Positions 1 to 9,533 are shown, counted from the stretch's first letter. The stretch: 11,702 nucleotides of DNA from an uncultured Moraxella sp. (GCA_937889485.1 CALAPG010000166.1:1-11702); one strand, 5' to 3'. Program-made: numbers and translations. Notes: generated by a model not told the origin, from the letters alone.

Positions 1-1
1 G

Positions 2-1351
2 TCTGCTGATTTACATCAAGCCCATCTGTCAAACCGTAAAAATCAAGAAATCACAGCAACCAATCTATTGGTCGCGTTAAACACACTTGCTGGTCAAGAT
101 GTTGCGGTACGTTTTTTTGGTGAGCGTTTGCCATTAAACGTTGCCAAAGTTTTGGGTTTCCATGACCAATATGGTGTTGATGTGGCAGCAAGCTTGGCCT
201 TAGCACAAGCTTTGGTCGAAAAAGGCCTAAAAAGCACCAGCATCGACCTAGGTCAAGCGGTAAAAGCGGGCAAACAAGCTGATGCCTTTAACAATGGCGC
301 CGAAGTGCCAGCAACAGATGTGGTCTTGTATGGCTTTGGTCGTATCGGTCGTATCTTGGCTCGCTTATTAATGAGTCGTCCCGCATCAAGCACAGGCTTA
401 CAGTTACGCGCAATTGTGGTGCGTCCTGCCGGTGACGGTGACTTGGCAAAACGTGCCTCATTGCTTGAGCGTGATAGTGTGCATGGTTGGTTCGACGGTT
501 CAGTACAAGTTGACGAAGCAAACAAAGGCATCATCGTCAATGGTCGTTTTATCCAAGTTATCTATGCGGCTGACCCAAGCGAAGTTGATTACACCGCCTA
601 TGGTATCGACAATGCGTTAATCATTGATAACACAGGTAAATGGAAAGACGATGCCGGTCTTGGCAAGCACCTACAATCAAAAGGCGCTAAAAAAGTATTG
701 CTTACCGCCCCTGCCTCAGGTGACATCAAAAATATCGTCTTTAATGTCAATGATGACACCATCGGCAACGACACCATCGTTTCAGCCGCCAGCTGTACCA
801 CCAATGCTATTACCCCAACGCTTAAGTTATTAAACGATAAGTATGGCATCGACAACGGTCACATGGAAACCATCCATGCCTTCACCAATGACCAAAACTT
901 GGTAGATAATCACCATAAAGCTGAGCGCCGTGGACGTGCAGCAACGTTAAATATGGTGATGACCAGCACAGGCGCTGCCAAAGCAGTAAGTAAAGCCATT
1001 CCAGAGCTTAAAGGCAAATTATCAGGCAGCTCAGTGCGTGTGCCAACGCCCAACGTGAGCCTTGCAATTTTGAACTTAAACTTCAAAAACCCTGTTAACT
1101 CTAGCGAAGAACTCAATGCCTTTATCAAAGAGGCAAGCGAAGGCGAACAATGGCAAGCGCAAATCGCCTATTCAGACTCGGATGAAGCAGTATCAACTGA
1201 CTTTGTCGGTTGTGAAAAAGTCGCAATTTGGGATGCCAAATCAACCCTAGCACAAGATAGCCGCGCTGTCATGTACCTATGGTATGATAACGAGATGGGT
1301 TATAGCACCCAAGTAATTCGCGTGGCAGAAACCATGGCAAAAAATGCCTAA
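2..1351 (+). CDS. gap: Glyceraldehyde-3-phosphate dehydrogenase, long N-terminally extended form (5' end outside window)
   Basis: This enzyme interconverts glyceraldehyde-3-phosphate and 1,3-bisphosphoglycerate in cytosolic glycolysis and gluconeogenesis. The frame is open from base 2, so the gene is cut by the left edge; the TTG at 68 is an internal codon, not a start. The visible 449 residues begin with a helical extension of over 100 residues, followed by the Rossmann motif GFGRIGR (codons from 332). The catalytic Cys lies in ASCTTN (TGT at 794-796) and the catalytic His in HAFTND (CAT at 875-877). STGAAKAV, RVPTPNVS and the C-terminal WYDNEMGY complete the fold. Standard bacterial GAPDH has about 330 residues, so this is the roughly 450-480-residue form known from Pseudomonas and Acinetobacter. 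The second beta strand reads AIVVRP where NAD-specific enzymes usually have an Asp, which may shift preference toward NADP (inference). A strong terminator follows the stop. Family assignment is very secure. Confidence 0.96.
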   Translation, partial: SADLHQAHLSNRKNQEITATNLLVALNTLAGQDVAVRFFGERLPLNVAKVLGFHDQYGVDVAASLALAQALVEKGLKSTSIDLGQAVKAGKQADAFNNGAEVPATDVVLYGFGRIGRILARLLMSRPASSTGLQLRAIVVRPAGDGDLAKRASLLERDSVHGWFDGSVQVDEANKGIIVNGRFIQVIYAADPSEVDYTAYGIDNALIIDNTGKWKDDAGLGKHLQSKGAKKVLLTAPASGDIKNIVFNVNDDTIGNDTIVSAASCTTNAITPTLKLLNDKYGIDNGHMETIHAFTNDQNLVDNHHKAERRGRAATLNMVMTSTGAAKAVSKAIPELKGKLSGSSVRVPTPNVSLAILNLNFKNPVNSSEELNAFIKEASEGEQWQAQIAYSDSDEAVSTDFVGCEKVAIWDAKSTLAQDSRAVMYLWYDNEMGYSTQVIRVAETMAKNA

Positions 1352-1397
1352 TTTAGCCACATTGGGTTTAGCCATATCAGGCAACTAGCCTTGCATG

Positions 1398-1434
1398 AAA
1401 AAAGCGTTTAGCAGCCATCTAAACGCTTTTTTTT
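1398..1434. terminator. Bidirectional intrinsic terminator between gap and fumC
   Basis: A perfect 14-bp stem pairs 1398-1411 with 1419-1432 around the 7-nt loop CAGCCAT. The core is GCGTTTAG/CTAAACGC. It ends in eight T on the + strand and, read the other way, six T on the - strand. It sits 46 nt after the gap stop and 63 nt beyond the fumC stop, so it can end transcripts from both converging genes. Confidence 0.93.
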
Positions 1435-1497
1435 GTCTTTAAATTGGGATATTTACCACCACCACCCAAAATATAGTGGCTCATAGAAGATAGAAGG

Positions 1498-2916
1498 TTA
1501 GTGAGGCTGTACCATGTCTTTAGGTTTGACCCACTCATCAAACTGGAAATCGCTCATAAGACCCAATTCCACCGCAACTTGTTTGAGGGTTTTATTTTGT
1601 CGATAAGCGGTTTTGGCAATTTTGGCGGCATTGTCATACCCCACATGGCGGTTGAGTGCGGTCACTAGCATTAAGGAGTTCTGCAAGTAGTGCTCAATTT
1701 TTTCTGGTACGGGCGAAATGCCCACGGCGCAATGCTCATTAAAACTGTAACACGCATCGCCCAAAAGCTGAATAGACTGTAGTAAGTTGTAGCCAATTAC
1801 GGGCATAAACACATTTAATTCAAAATTACCTGATGCGCCTGCCATGTTAATAGTGACGTCATTGCCCATGACTTGGCATACCACCATGGTCATAGCTTCT
1901 GCTTGGGTGGGGTTGACCTTACCGGGCATGATTGAAGAGCCTGGTTCATTTTCAGGGATCGTCAGTTCGCCAAGTCCACAGCGAGGCCCAGATGCCAGCC
2001 AACGTATATCATTGGCAATTTTATTAAGGCTTACTGCCAAGGTCTTGAGAGCGCCAGAGGCAAACACCTCAGCATCGCGCCCTGCCAAGGCTTCAAACTT
2101 ATTGGGCGCCGTGATGAGTGGTAGCCCTGTTAGTTGTGCCAATTGGTCGGCAACTTTGATGGCATAGTCGGGGTGGGCATTAAGACCTGTACCAACGGCA
2201 GTGCCACCCAGTGGCAATTCGCATAACCCTAACAGTGCTTGGTTCAGCCTGACTAAGGCGTGGTCTAGTTGGCTAACATAGCCGCTAAATTCTTGCCCCA
2301 GCGTCAATGGCGTGGCGTCTTGCAAATGAGTACGCCCAATTTTGACAATATGGGCAAACGCTTGGGATTTTTGATCAAGTGTGTCTTTTAACGCAGTGAC
2401 CGCAGGAATTAATAGCGCTGTTATCTGCGAAGCGGCGGCGATACGAATCGCCGTAGGAAAACTATCATTGGTAGACTGGGCGTGGTTTACGTGGTCATTG
2501 GGGTGAATGGGTTGGTAGCTACCGCGGGGATTACCCGCTATTTCGTTGGCGCGATTGGCAACCACTTCATTTATGTTCATATTAGACTGTGTGCCAGAGC
2601 CTGTCTGCCATACCACTAAGGGAAACTGGTCATTGAGCTTTCCTGCTATTATCTCATCGCAGGCTTGTACAATGAAATCCCGCTGCACGGTTGTTAACCG
2701 CCCTAACTCGGTGTTGGTGATAGCGGCGGCTTTTTTGACCACTGCCATGGCATGAATAAGGGGCTTTGGTAAGGTCTCGCCACCAATTTTAAAGTTTTGG
2801 CGGCTACGCTCACTTTGCGCGCCCCAATAGGCTTGGCTAGGTACGGATACCTCGCCCATGGTGTCTTTTTCAGTACGAAAACTATGCAAATTGTGAAAGT
2901 TATGAACGGGTTCCAT
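1498..2916 (-). CDS. fumC: Class II fumarate hydratase FumC
   Basis: FumC is the iron-independent, homotetrameric fumarase that interconverts fumarate and L-malate in the TCA cycle. The 472-residue product (E. coli FumC has 467) aligns by eye over its whole length. It has TGSGTQSN (residues 105-112), the catalytic pair Thr-His in [15 protein letters not shown] (His 197), [10 protein letters not shown] (237-246) and the superfamily signature [12 protein letters not shown] with the mobile catalytic serine loop (326-337). I place the start at the ATG 2916-2914, because AGGAG at 2926-2922 lies 5 nt upstream. The alternative GTG at 2922-2920 overlaps that ribosome binding site. The gene converges with gap and diverges from obgE. 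Its upstream region has a TATAAT and a partial Fur-box-like palindrome. This would fit a fumarase used when iron is scarce, but it is unproven. Confidence 0.96.
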   Translation of the reverse strand: MEPVHNFHNLHSFRTEKDTMGEVSVPSQAYWGAQSERSRQNFKIGGETLPKPLIHAMAVVKKAAAITNTELGRLTTVQRDFIVQACDEIIAGKLNDQFPLVVWQTGSGTQSNMNINEVVANRANEIAGNPRGSYQPIHPNDHVNHAQSTNDSFPTAIRIAAASQITALLIPAVTALKDTLDQKSQAFAHIVKIGRTHLQDATPLTLGQEFSGYVSQLDHALVRLNQALLGLCELPLGGTAVGTGLNAHPDYAIKVADQLAQLTGLPLITAPNKFEALAGRDAEVFASGALKTLAVSLNKIANDIRWLASGPRCGLGELTIPENEPGSSIMPGKVNPTQAEAMTMVVCQVMGNDVTINMAGASGNFELNVFMPVIGYNLLQSIQLLGDACYSFNEHCAVGISPVPEKIEHYLQNSLMLVTALNRHVGYDNAAKIAKTAYRQNKTLKQVAVELGLMSDFQFDEWVKPKDMVQPH

Positions 2917-3002
2917 ATTCACTCCTGTTGGTTATTGTTATGGCCATCGTTTTTTTCAAAATGGCGAGTACAGCGTTGAATTTATCAGCACTTGTTATAA
3001 AA

Positions 3003-3017
3003 TAGGAATAATTCTCA
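3003..3017 (-). promoter_or_regulatory. Possible Fur-type box at the fumC promoter
   Basis: The site TAGGAAT-A-ATTCTCA on the + strand fits the 7-1-7 Fur consensus TGATAAT-N-ATTATCA at 10 of 14 positions, with one half-site at 6 of 7. It lies just downstream of the minus-strand TATAAT at 3026-3021, where a repressor would block initiation. Iron-responsive control of fumC is known in Pseudomonas aeruginosa, where fumC is in a Fur-regulated operon. In an AT-rich gap a match of this quality could arise by chance. Confidence 0.27.
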
Positions 3018-3020
3018 TCT

Positions 3021-3026
3021 ATTATA
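3021..3026 (-). promoter_or_regulatory. Candidate fumC -10 element
   Basis: The minus strand reads TATAAT here, about 105 nt upstream of the chosen fumC start. No good -35 hexamer is visible at 16-18 bp. It is a candidate only, given the AT-rich surroundings. Confidence 0.3.
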
Positions 3027-3202
3027 ATAAAACGGTTGTGGCTTTTTTACTGTCGTATTTTTATGTCATGTTACCAAAGTCCATACACGACGCACCATGC
3101 TTTTATGGCTAGGATTAGGTAAGATTTTGCTAGCAAATCCTGTAAGATAGTTATCAAAAACGATTTTGCCATCAACAGTAAGAACCTAAGGCAAAAATTT
3201 GT

Positions 3203-3208
3203 TATAAT
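3203..3208 (+). promoter_or_regulatory. Candidate obgE -10 element
   Basis: A perfect TATAAT lies 39 nt before the obgE ATG. The nearest TTGCCA (3166-3171) is 31 bp upstream, too far to be its -35, so only the -10 can be supported. It precedes a clear ribosome binding site AAAGGAA at 3236-3242. Confidence 0.4.
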
Positions 3209-3226
3209 AGCCAACCAAATAGTTAA

Positions 3227-4459
<1,233 letters not shown>

Positions 4460-4488
4460 AGACGCTTCAATAACCCAAAGCCCTATAT

Positions 4489-4520
4489 AAAAGCCTATAT
4501 AACGATATATAGGCTTTTTT
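4489..4520. terminator. Intrinsic terminator between obgE and the DegV-family gene
   Basis: A 13-bp stem pairs 4489-4501 with 4506-4518 (AAAAGCCTATATA with TATATAGGCTTTT) around a 4-nt loop. On the + strand it runs into six T, ending about 60 nt past the obgE stop. On the - strand it ends in four T, so it may also stop the converging DegV-family transcript, less efficiently. Confidence 0.88.
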
Positions 4521-4563
4521 AGTTAGCCCAAATGGCGGCTGAGGTCTGATGGTAAAGATGTTA

Positions 4564-5445
4564 TCAACACAGATGCTTAAAAATAAGCGGACGCTCACCA
4601 AAAAACGCGCCCATGCCAACCATGTTAGGACCATGGTTGGCGGTTGAAATTGACGCGCCAGGTAAAATAGGCAAATCACGAATCCCGTGACGTTCACGCA
4701 ACAAATTGACAAAATACGCCGTCAATTGCGTATCACCACAGCTGATGGCATAAATAAACGCCCCTTGGTTACGTAGCTCACAAAAGTGCTCGGCAATATA
4801 TTCAAGCGATTTTTCAATTTTGCGAATATTCTTGATCGCCACCAGCTCGCCAGATTGTGACAGCTCGATCACGGGTTTAATATCAAATAAATTGGCGAAA
4901 AATCCCGCAGGTGCGGCAATTTTTTTATTGGCAATCAGATAATCAAGTCTAGAAACCGTAATATACGCTGTACTGTTTTGGCGAATCTGGTCAAGGCGCC
5001 AAGCCACTTCTTCAAATGACTTGCCCTGTTTAACTAACTGATCTGCCTCAAATGCCAAAGCAGCCTCAATAAAGGTGACGGCTTTGGTATCATAAATAAA
5101 GATATTAAGCTTGCCACCAAACAATGACTTGGCAGTCGTAATATTGGCGTATGACTCACTAATAGCCGATGCGATTGTTACCACAAAAATATCGGTAAAG
5201 CCACGTTTTTCTAGGTCGCCAAACATTGCCAATATTTCTTCTACCGACGCGGGCGTAGTAGAGCTTGGCGAGGCAGGATTATCTAGCATGATGCGGTTGA
5301 GTCGTTCGGCATTAATATTTACCCCATCAATAAAATGTACATTATTGATATGAATATTAAAACGAATAAACTCAACCTCATGCGGCACATTCATTTCTTC
5401 TAAACCAGAAGAAGTGGTATTTAGTACAATACGTTTCATCATCAT
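4564..5445 (-). CDS. DegV family protein (probable fatty-acid-binding, FakB-like)
   Basis: DegV-family proteins are cytosolic two-domain proteins that bind one fatty acid. In Gram-positive bacteria the FakB members present it to the kinase FakA. The 293-residue length is typical (280-290). Family landmarks in order are: SPSSTTPASVEEI (59-71) in place of the usual TTSQPS loop; IASAISESYAN (91-101) for the ISSGLSGTYQ segment; DTKAV (119-123); LDYLIANKKI (167-176); FDIKPVI (187-193); and a C-terminal ISTANHGPNMVGMGAFF (266-282) for the lipid head-group H-GP motif. Three consecutive ATG codons open the frame. The only visible ribosome-binding bases, GGA at 5450-5448, are 2, 5 and 8 nt from them, so the second or third ATG is likelier to be used. 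The gene stands alone on its strand and no FakA/DAK2-like gene lies nearby. Ligand and role here are unknown. Confidence 0.88.
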   Translation of the reverse strand: MMMKRIVLNTTSSGLEEMNVPHEVEFIRFNIHINNVHFIDGVNINAERLNRIMLDNPASPSSTTPASVEEILAMFGDLEKRGFTDIFVVTIASAISESYANITTAKSLFGGKLNIFIYDTKAVTFIEAALAFEADQLVKQGKSFEEVAWRLDQIRQNSTAYITVSRLDYLIANKKIAAPAGFFANLFDIKPVIELSQSGELVAIKNIRKIEKSLEYIAEHFCELRNQGAFIYAISCGDTQLTAYFVNLLRERHGIRDLPILPGASISTANHGPNMVGMGAFFGERPLIFKHLC

Positions 5446-5690
5446 TATCCAAAAATAACTAGGGTCGCTAATGTTGCAGTAGCGCTTTTAATAGTAGGCG
5501 GTCATGCACGGTTATAAGTTTTTACAACCCAGCAAAAATTGTGTTAATAATCCTTTTCACAAACGAAGATGAATCTGGCTGATCCCTCAGGTTATTAGGT
5601 ATTTCAAGCACGCTAGCCAACAAGTCCAATACTACCCAGCTATTTATGCAAATATCATTGATATCATTAGGGTTATTATTGGCTATGATG

Positions 5691-5733
5691 GTCAATATCA
5701 AAACGTGAATTTACTATAACCTTGTCAATATCA
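5691..5733 (+). repeat. Pair of GTCAATATCA direct repeats
   Basis: Identical 10-bp copies lie at 5691-5700 and 5724-5733, 33 bp apart, about three helical turns. Similarity extends to 12 of 13 bases. Related AATATCA cores occur at 5651-5657. They flank a TATAAC at 5715-5720. The layout could be a regulator binding array for proB or the DegV gene; this is inference. Confidence 0.45.
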
Positions 5734-5799
5734 CAATAAAATGTATCGTAAAATCAGTAGACTGATGAGTAAGTTTTTCACGGTTGTGTCATAAAAGTG

Positions 5800-5821
5800 A
5801 CTATGCTGTTACTATGCTTTT
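5800..5821 (+). repeat. 11-bp tandem repeat, two units
   Basis: Two adjacent 11-mers (5800-5810 and 5811-5821) differ at one position. The period equals one helical turn. They are upstream of the proB extended -10. Function is unknown and chance is possible. Confidence 0.4.
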
Positions 5822-5877
5822 GACATCAGCCCCCAGACAAGACCACAGATAAGACCATGGTTAAGTGCGATAAGTTT

Positions 5878-5886
5878 TGCTATACT
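5878..5886 (+). promoter_or_regulatory. Extended -10 promoter element for proB
   Basis: The sequence TGCTATACT matches an extended -10 (TGn plus TATACT). No clear -35 is present, as is common for extended -10 promoters. Transcription would begin near 5893, downstream of the ATG at 5888. This argues that proB starts further in, at the GTG 5987, leaving a leader of about 95 nt. Confidence 0.5.
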
Positions 5887-5986
5887 CATGACTGACAGAC
5901 AGCGCCCAACCGTTATGTCACCATCATTCCCCCACGTTTGGCAGGGAAAACAGCCAACCTCTCGTTTATTGTATGCGGAAACACTT

Positions 5987-7129
5987 GTGACAAAAACTGA
6001 CCTCCCAAACCAGCAAAAAACCAAACAACAAATTATTGTAGTAAAAATAGGCTCATCCTTACTCACCAACAATGGTAAAGGCTTGGATCGAACCGCCATC
6101 TATGAATGGGCAAAACAAATTGCCCATTTGCACAACCAAGGGCATCAAGTACTATTGGTGTCATCGGGTGCGGTGGCAGAAGGGGTGGTGCGTATGAATC
6201 TAGAAGAACGCCCAAAAAAATTACAAGCACTACAAGCTTGTGCGTCTATCGGACAAATGGGTCTGATCGAAACATGGTGGTCAGCGCTTATTCAATACGG
6301 CGTACAAAGTGCCCAACTGCTACTAACCCATGATGATTTGGCAAACCGCAGTCGCTACCTCAATGCTGCCAGCACCTTACAGCAGCTGTTAGAATGGCGA
6401 GTCTTACCCGTGATCAACGAAAATGACACCGTCAGCGTGGATGAAATCAAATTTGGCGATAACGACAGCCTTGGCGCCATGGTCGCTGCCATGGTCAAAG
6501 CAGACCTATATATTATCTTGACCGACCAGCAAGGCGTCTATACCGACAACCCACGTAACAATCCAGATGCCAAGCTCATCAAAACCGAACGTGCCATGGC
6601 AGATTATCTATTTGATATTGCAGGGGATGGCGGCAAGCTTGGACGAGGGGGTATGTTGACCAAAATTCGAGCTGCTCGGCTTGCGGCAATGGGTGGCTGC
6701 CCTACCGTGATTGTTAGTGGCGCGTTTGAGCAGGTCATCAATCGGGTAGTGGCAGGTGAGCCACTAGGCACATTACTGACCACCAATGAAGACGATAAAC
6801 TGATTGCCAAAAAACAGTGGCTTGCTGCCCATTTGCGGATGGCAGGTCGCTTGGTAATGGATGATGGTGCAGTTGAAGCAGTTATCCGTAACCACAAAAG
6901 CCTATTGCCTGTTGGGGTGGTAGAAGTGCAAGGCGATTTTGATGAAGGCGACGTGGTAGAATGCGTGGACAAAGAAGGTGTGCGTATTGCAGTGGGACAA
7001 GTTGATTTTTCTGCCACCGAAGCTCGGCGCATTGCCCGCAAACGTAATAGCGAAATTGAGACAATCTTAGGCAAACATGATGAACGCCACGTCATGGTGC
7101 ACCGTGATAATATGGCAATTATCGTATAG
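5987..7129 (+). CDS. proB: Glutamate 5-kinase ProB
   Basis: ProB phosphorylates L-glutamate with ATP to give gamma-glutamyl phosphate, the first and proline-inhibited step of proline synthesis. From the GTG at 5987 the product has 380 residues (E. coli ProB 367). The amino acid kinase domain shows VVKIGSS (18-24), VSSGAVAEG (58-66), PVINENDTV (141-149), FGDND (156-160), [13 protein letters not shown] (178-190) and [10 protein letters not shown] (221-230). A C-terminal PUA domain spans about 287-376, ending in MVHRDNM. I chose the GTG because GGAA at 5977-5980 is 6 nt upstream and the conserved kinase core starts soon after. The frame also extends to an ATG at 5888 (413 residues), but that ATG directly follows a probable -10 element and its extra residues resemble nothing known. 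proA is not in the window; hemE follows 92 nt later with no terminator seen. Confidence 0.94.
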   Translation: MTKTDLPNQQKTKQQIIVVKIGSSLLTNNGKGLDRTAIYEWAKQIAHLHNQGHQVLLVSSGAVAEGVVRMNLEERPKKLQALQACASIGQMGLIETWWSALIQYGVQSAQLLLTHDDLANRSRYLNAASTLQQLLEWRVLPVINENDTVSVDEIKFGDNDSLGAMVAAMVKADLYIILTDQQGVYTDNPRNNPDAKLIKTERAMADYLFDIAGDGGKLGRGGMLTKIRAARLAAMGGCPTVIVSGAFEQVINRVVAGEPLGTLLTTNEDDKLIAKKQWLAAHLRMAGRLVMDDGAVEAVIRNHKSLLPVGVVEVQGDFDEGDVVECVDKEGVRIAVGQVDFSATEARRIARKRNSEIETILGKHDERHVMVHRDNMAIIV

Positions 7130-7221
7130 CATTTTGCACCCATTGCATCAATAACTTTGCCACATCACGCCAGTCAACCAATTTTTGATCCTTGATTTTT
7201 TAACTGAATACAGGCACCTAC

Positions 7222-8322
7222 ATGACTCATAACTTTCCCCTTCTCAAAAATGACCGTATCCTAAAAGCCATGCGCTTTGAGCCCGTGGATGCCACTCCTG
7301 TTTGGATGATGCGCCAAGCGGGGCGCTATTTACCAGAATATAAACAAACCCGCGCCCAAGCAGGTGATTTTTTAAGTTTATGTAAAAATACCGCACTGGC
7401 AACCGAGGTTACTATTCAACCATTTCGCCGTTTTGATCTAGATGCGGCTATTTTGTTTAGTGATATCTTAACCATCCCAGATGCGTTAGGTTTGGGGCTT
7501 TATTTTGAGGCAGGCGAGGGTCCAAAATTTCGACATACCATTCGCAGTATGGCAGATGTACAAGCCTTGCCAAAAGTAGATATGGCGACTGAGCTTGATT
7601 ATGTGATGAAAGCGGTGACCAGTATCCGTCATGAGCTAGGCGGACGGGCGCCTCTGTTTGGGTTTTCAGGTAGCCCATGGACGTTGGCAACTTATATGGT
7701 CGAAGGCGGTAGTTCCAAAGAATTTCGTCATATCAAAGCCATGCTTTATAGCGAACCTGCTACCTTGCATGCGTTATTAGCCCGCTTACAAAATGCGGTG
7801 GTTGATTATTTGGCAGCCCAAATTGAAGCAGGCGCGCAAATGCTGCAAATCTTTGATAGCTGGGGTGGAGCATTGGGACATCGTCAATTTATCGAGTTTT
7901 CTCACCATTACAATACTGCCATCATTCATGCGCTAAAACAGCGCTACCCAGCGGTGCCTGTGGTGCTGTTTACCAAAGGCGGTGGCCTGTGGCTAGATGT
8001 GCAAGCAGGCAGTGGTGCAGACGCTTTGGGTGTTGACTGGACGATGCCACTAGATAAAGCACGAAAAATTGTATTAGCCCAGTCATCAACCACAGGCAAA
8101 ACATCCCATAAACGCGTTGCATTACAAGGTAACCTTGATCCTGCTACCTTGTTTGCCTCACCTGCTGATATTGCCAAGCAAACCCATCTGATGCTTGCTG
8201 ATGCGTATAGCGTGGGCGAAAAAACTGGCTATGTGGCAAATCTAGGGCATGGTATCAACCAGTGGGCAAACCCAGACCATGCCAAAGCATTTATTGACGC
8301 GGTACACGCATATACATTATAA
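7222..8322 (+). CDS. hemE: Uroporphyrinogen III decarboxylase HemE
   Basis: HemE removes four acetate carboxyls from uroporphyrinogen III to give coproporphyrinogen III in cytosolic haem synthesis. It uses no cofactor. The 366 residues align by eye with E. coli HemE (354) end to end. Signature 1, [15 protein letters not shown], is at 26-40 with the substrate-binding Arg 31 and Arg 35. ILFSDI holds the key Asp 81, signature 2, [17 protein letters not shown], is at 147-163 with Tyr 158, and NLGHGI carries His 343. A small insertion (about 287-297, [10 protein letters not shown]) precedes VALQGNLDP and accounts for much of the extra length. The ATG is preceded by a modest AGG at 7212-7214. The gene follows proB and is tightly coupled to argC. 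Confidence 0.97.
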   Translation: MTHNFPLLKNDRILKAMRFEPVDATPVWMMRQAGRYLPEYKQTRAQAGDFLSLCKNTALATEVTIQPFRRFDLDAAILFSDILTIPDALGLGLYFEAGEGPKFRHTIRSMADVQALPKVDMATELDYVMKAVTSIRHELGGRAPLFGFSGSPWTLATYMVEGGSSKEFRHIKAMLYSEPATLHALLARLQNAVVDYLAAQIEAGAQMLQIFDSWGGALGHRQFIEFSHHYNTAIIHALKQRYPAVPVVLFTKGGGLWLDVQAGSGADALGVDWTMPLDKARKIVLAQSSTTGKTSHKRVALQGNLDPATLFASPADIAKQTHLMLADAYSVGEKTGYVANLGHGINQWANPDHAKAFIDAVHAYTL

Positions 8323-8331
8323 GGAATAATC

Positions 8332-9396
8332 ATGATTAACGTTGGTATTGTGGGTGGTACAGGTTATACAGGTGTTGAACTAATTAGACTATTAAGCCGT
8401 CATCCATCGGTTAATATCGCGATGTTAACCTCCCGTTCAGAGGCGGGTAGACGTGTTGACGATATGTTTCCAAGCTTGCGCGGTATTACAGACCTGACTT
8501 TTTCAGACCTAGACGAACAACAGCTCGCCAGCTGTGATGTGGTGTTTTTTGCCACTCCCCATGGCGTTGCGATGAAGCATGCAGATTTTTTGATCAAGCA
8601 TAATACCAAAGTTATTGATTTAGCGGCAGATTTTCGGTTGCAGTCTTTAGCGTCATTTACCCAGTGGTACCAGCTTGAGCACGCTTGCCCCGATATTTTG
8701 ACCCAAGCCGTGTATGGGTTGCCAGAAATTAACCGCCAAAACATTGCCAAAGCAGACGTCATCGGTAATCCAGGTTGTTATCCTACGACCGCAATTTTGG
8801 GCTTAAAGCCGCTAATTGAGGCACAAAATCAGCAGCAGCAGCCCCTCATAGAACCTTGGATAGTCATTGACGCCAAATCTGGGGTGTCAGGTGCGGGGCG
8901 CCAAGCCAAGATGAACCTATTGTTTAGTGAGGCCTCGGACAATTTTTCAGCGTATGGGGTGGCAGGTCACCGTCATTTGCCCGAGATTGAACAAGGCGTG
9001 GATCAGCTATTAGCAGGTAACCGTGTCCAATCACATGATATCCGTTTTGTGCCGCACCTTGTGCCCATGATTCGAGGCATGTTTAGCACCATCCACCTAC
9101 GCTTGACCCAAGCAGGGCAAGCTGTTGATTGGCAAAAAATATATGAAGATGCCTATCAATCGGAATATTTTATTGACGTCTTAGCCAAGGGGGATTACCC
9201 CGACACCCGCAGCGTGCGCGCGAGTAATAGGCTCAAAATTGCCGTGCAAACCTTGCCTAATAGCGCCACCATGACGGTGCTCGTGGTGCAAGACAACTTG
9301 GTTAAAGGCGCGGCAGGGCAAGCGGTACAAAATATGAATATTTTATTTGGGTTGCCCGAGCATACTGGTCTAGAATTGGTCGCGGTTGTGCCGTAA
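8332..9396 (+). CDS. argC: N-acetyl-gamma-glutamyl-phosphate reductase ArgC
   Basis: ArgC reduces N-acetyl-gamma-glutamyl phosphate with NADPH to N-acetylglutamate semialdehyde, the third step of arginine synthesis. The 354-residue product has the nucleotide-binding GGTGYTG (8-14), ATPHGVAM (75-82), the catalytic Cys 149 in GNPGCYPT (145-152), SGVSGAGR (183-190) and the catalytic-base segment AGHRHLPEI (211-219, His 215). [11 protein letters not shown] follows in the C-terminal half. The length is that of the long (about 345-residue) ArgC type. Only 9 nt separate it from the hemE stop, and its ribosome binding site AAGGAA (8321-8326) overlaps that stop. Co-transcription with hemE is therefore very likely. 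No clean intrinsic terminator follows; GGC plus six T near 9453-9461 lacks a good stem. Confidence 0.97.
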   Translation: MINVGIVGGTGYTGVELIRLLSRHPSVNIAMLTSRSEAGRRVDDMFPSLRGITDLTFSDLDEQQLASCDVVFFATPHGVAMKHADFLIKHNTKVIDLAADFRLQSLASFTQWYQLEHACPDILTQAVYGLPEINRQNIAKADVIGNPGCYPTTAILGLKPLIEAQNQQQQPLIEPWIVIDAKSGVSGAGRQAKMNLLFSEASDNFSAYGVAGHRHLPEIEQGVDQLLAGNRVQSHDIRFVPHLVPMIRGMFSTIHLRLTQAGQAVDWQKIYEDAYQSEYFIDVLAKGDYPDTRSVRASNRLKIAVQTLPNSATMTVLVVQDNLVKGAAGQAVQNMNILFGLPEHTGLELVAVVP

Positions 9397-9501
9397 TCTG
9401 GGGACAAGTTGACAGTCGGTTAGTAATATTTTTTGCAGTAGCAGCGGCTTTTTTGTCAAAAATTTAATGCATAAAATGATGACAATTCTATGAATTTTAT
9501 A

Positions 9502-9531
9502 AAATTTATTGTTGGTAGATCCAATAAATTT
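9502..9531. repeat. Perfect inverted repeat
   Basis: Arms AAATTTATTG (9502-9511) and CAATAAATTT (9522-9531) pair over 10 bp with a 10-nt loop. No T-run follows, so it does not look like a terminator of argC. It ends two bases upstream of a candidate -35 hexamer, a position suited to an operator. Confidence 0.5.
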
Positions 9532-9533
9532 AG

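Larger units (their letters stand above)
5446..5986. other. Divergent intergenic region with short direct repeats
   Basis: This 541-nt gap lies between the divergent DegV-family gene and proB. No convincing gene is seen on either strand. It contains a 9-bp tandem (ATATCATTG then ATATCATTA, 5652-5669), a 10-bp direct repeat GTCAATATCA (5691-5700 and 5724-5733) flanking TATAAC (5715-5720), an 11-bp tandem ACTATGCTgTT/ACTATGCTtTT (5800-5821) and an extended -10 TGCTATACT (5878-5886). The last 100 nt are open in the proB frame but are more likely leader. Confidence 0.65.

Noticed and set aside
5812..6099. 95-residue reverse-strand open frame across the proB start
   Set aside because: It overlaps the conserved ProB N-terminus, and no ribosome binding site or known motif was seen.
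6604..7143. 179-residue reverse-strand open frame opposite proB
   Set aside because: Composition (Ser, Thr, Pro, Arg) is that of an antisense shadow; proB is certain in the other strand.
9409..9437. TTGACA after argC as a promoter -35
   Set aside because: No acceptable -10 hexamer lies 15-19 bp downstream.
9409..9461. TTGACA...TGTCAA pairing and GGCTTTTTT after argC as a terminator
   Set aside because: The 6-bp arms are about 40 nt apart and the T-run has no adjacent GC-rich stem.
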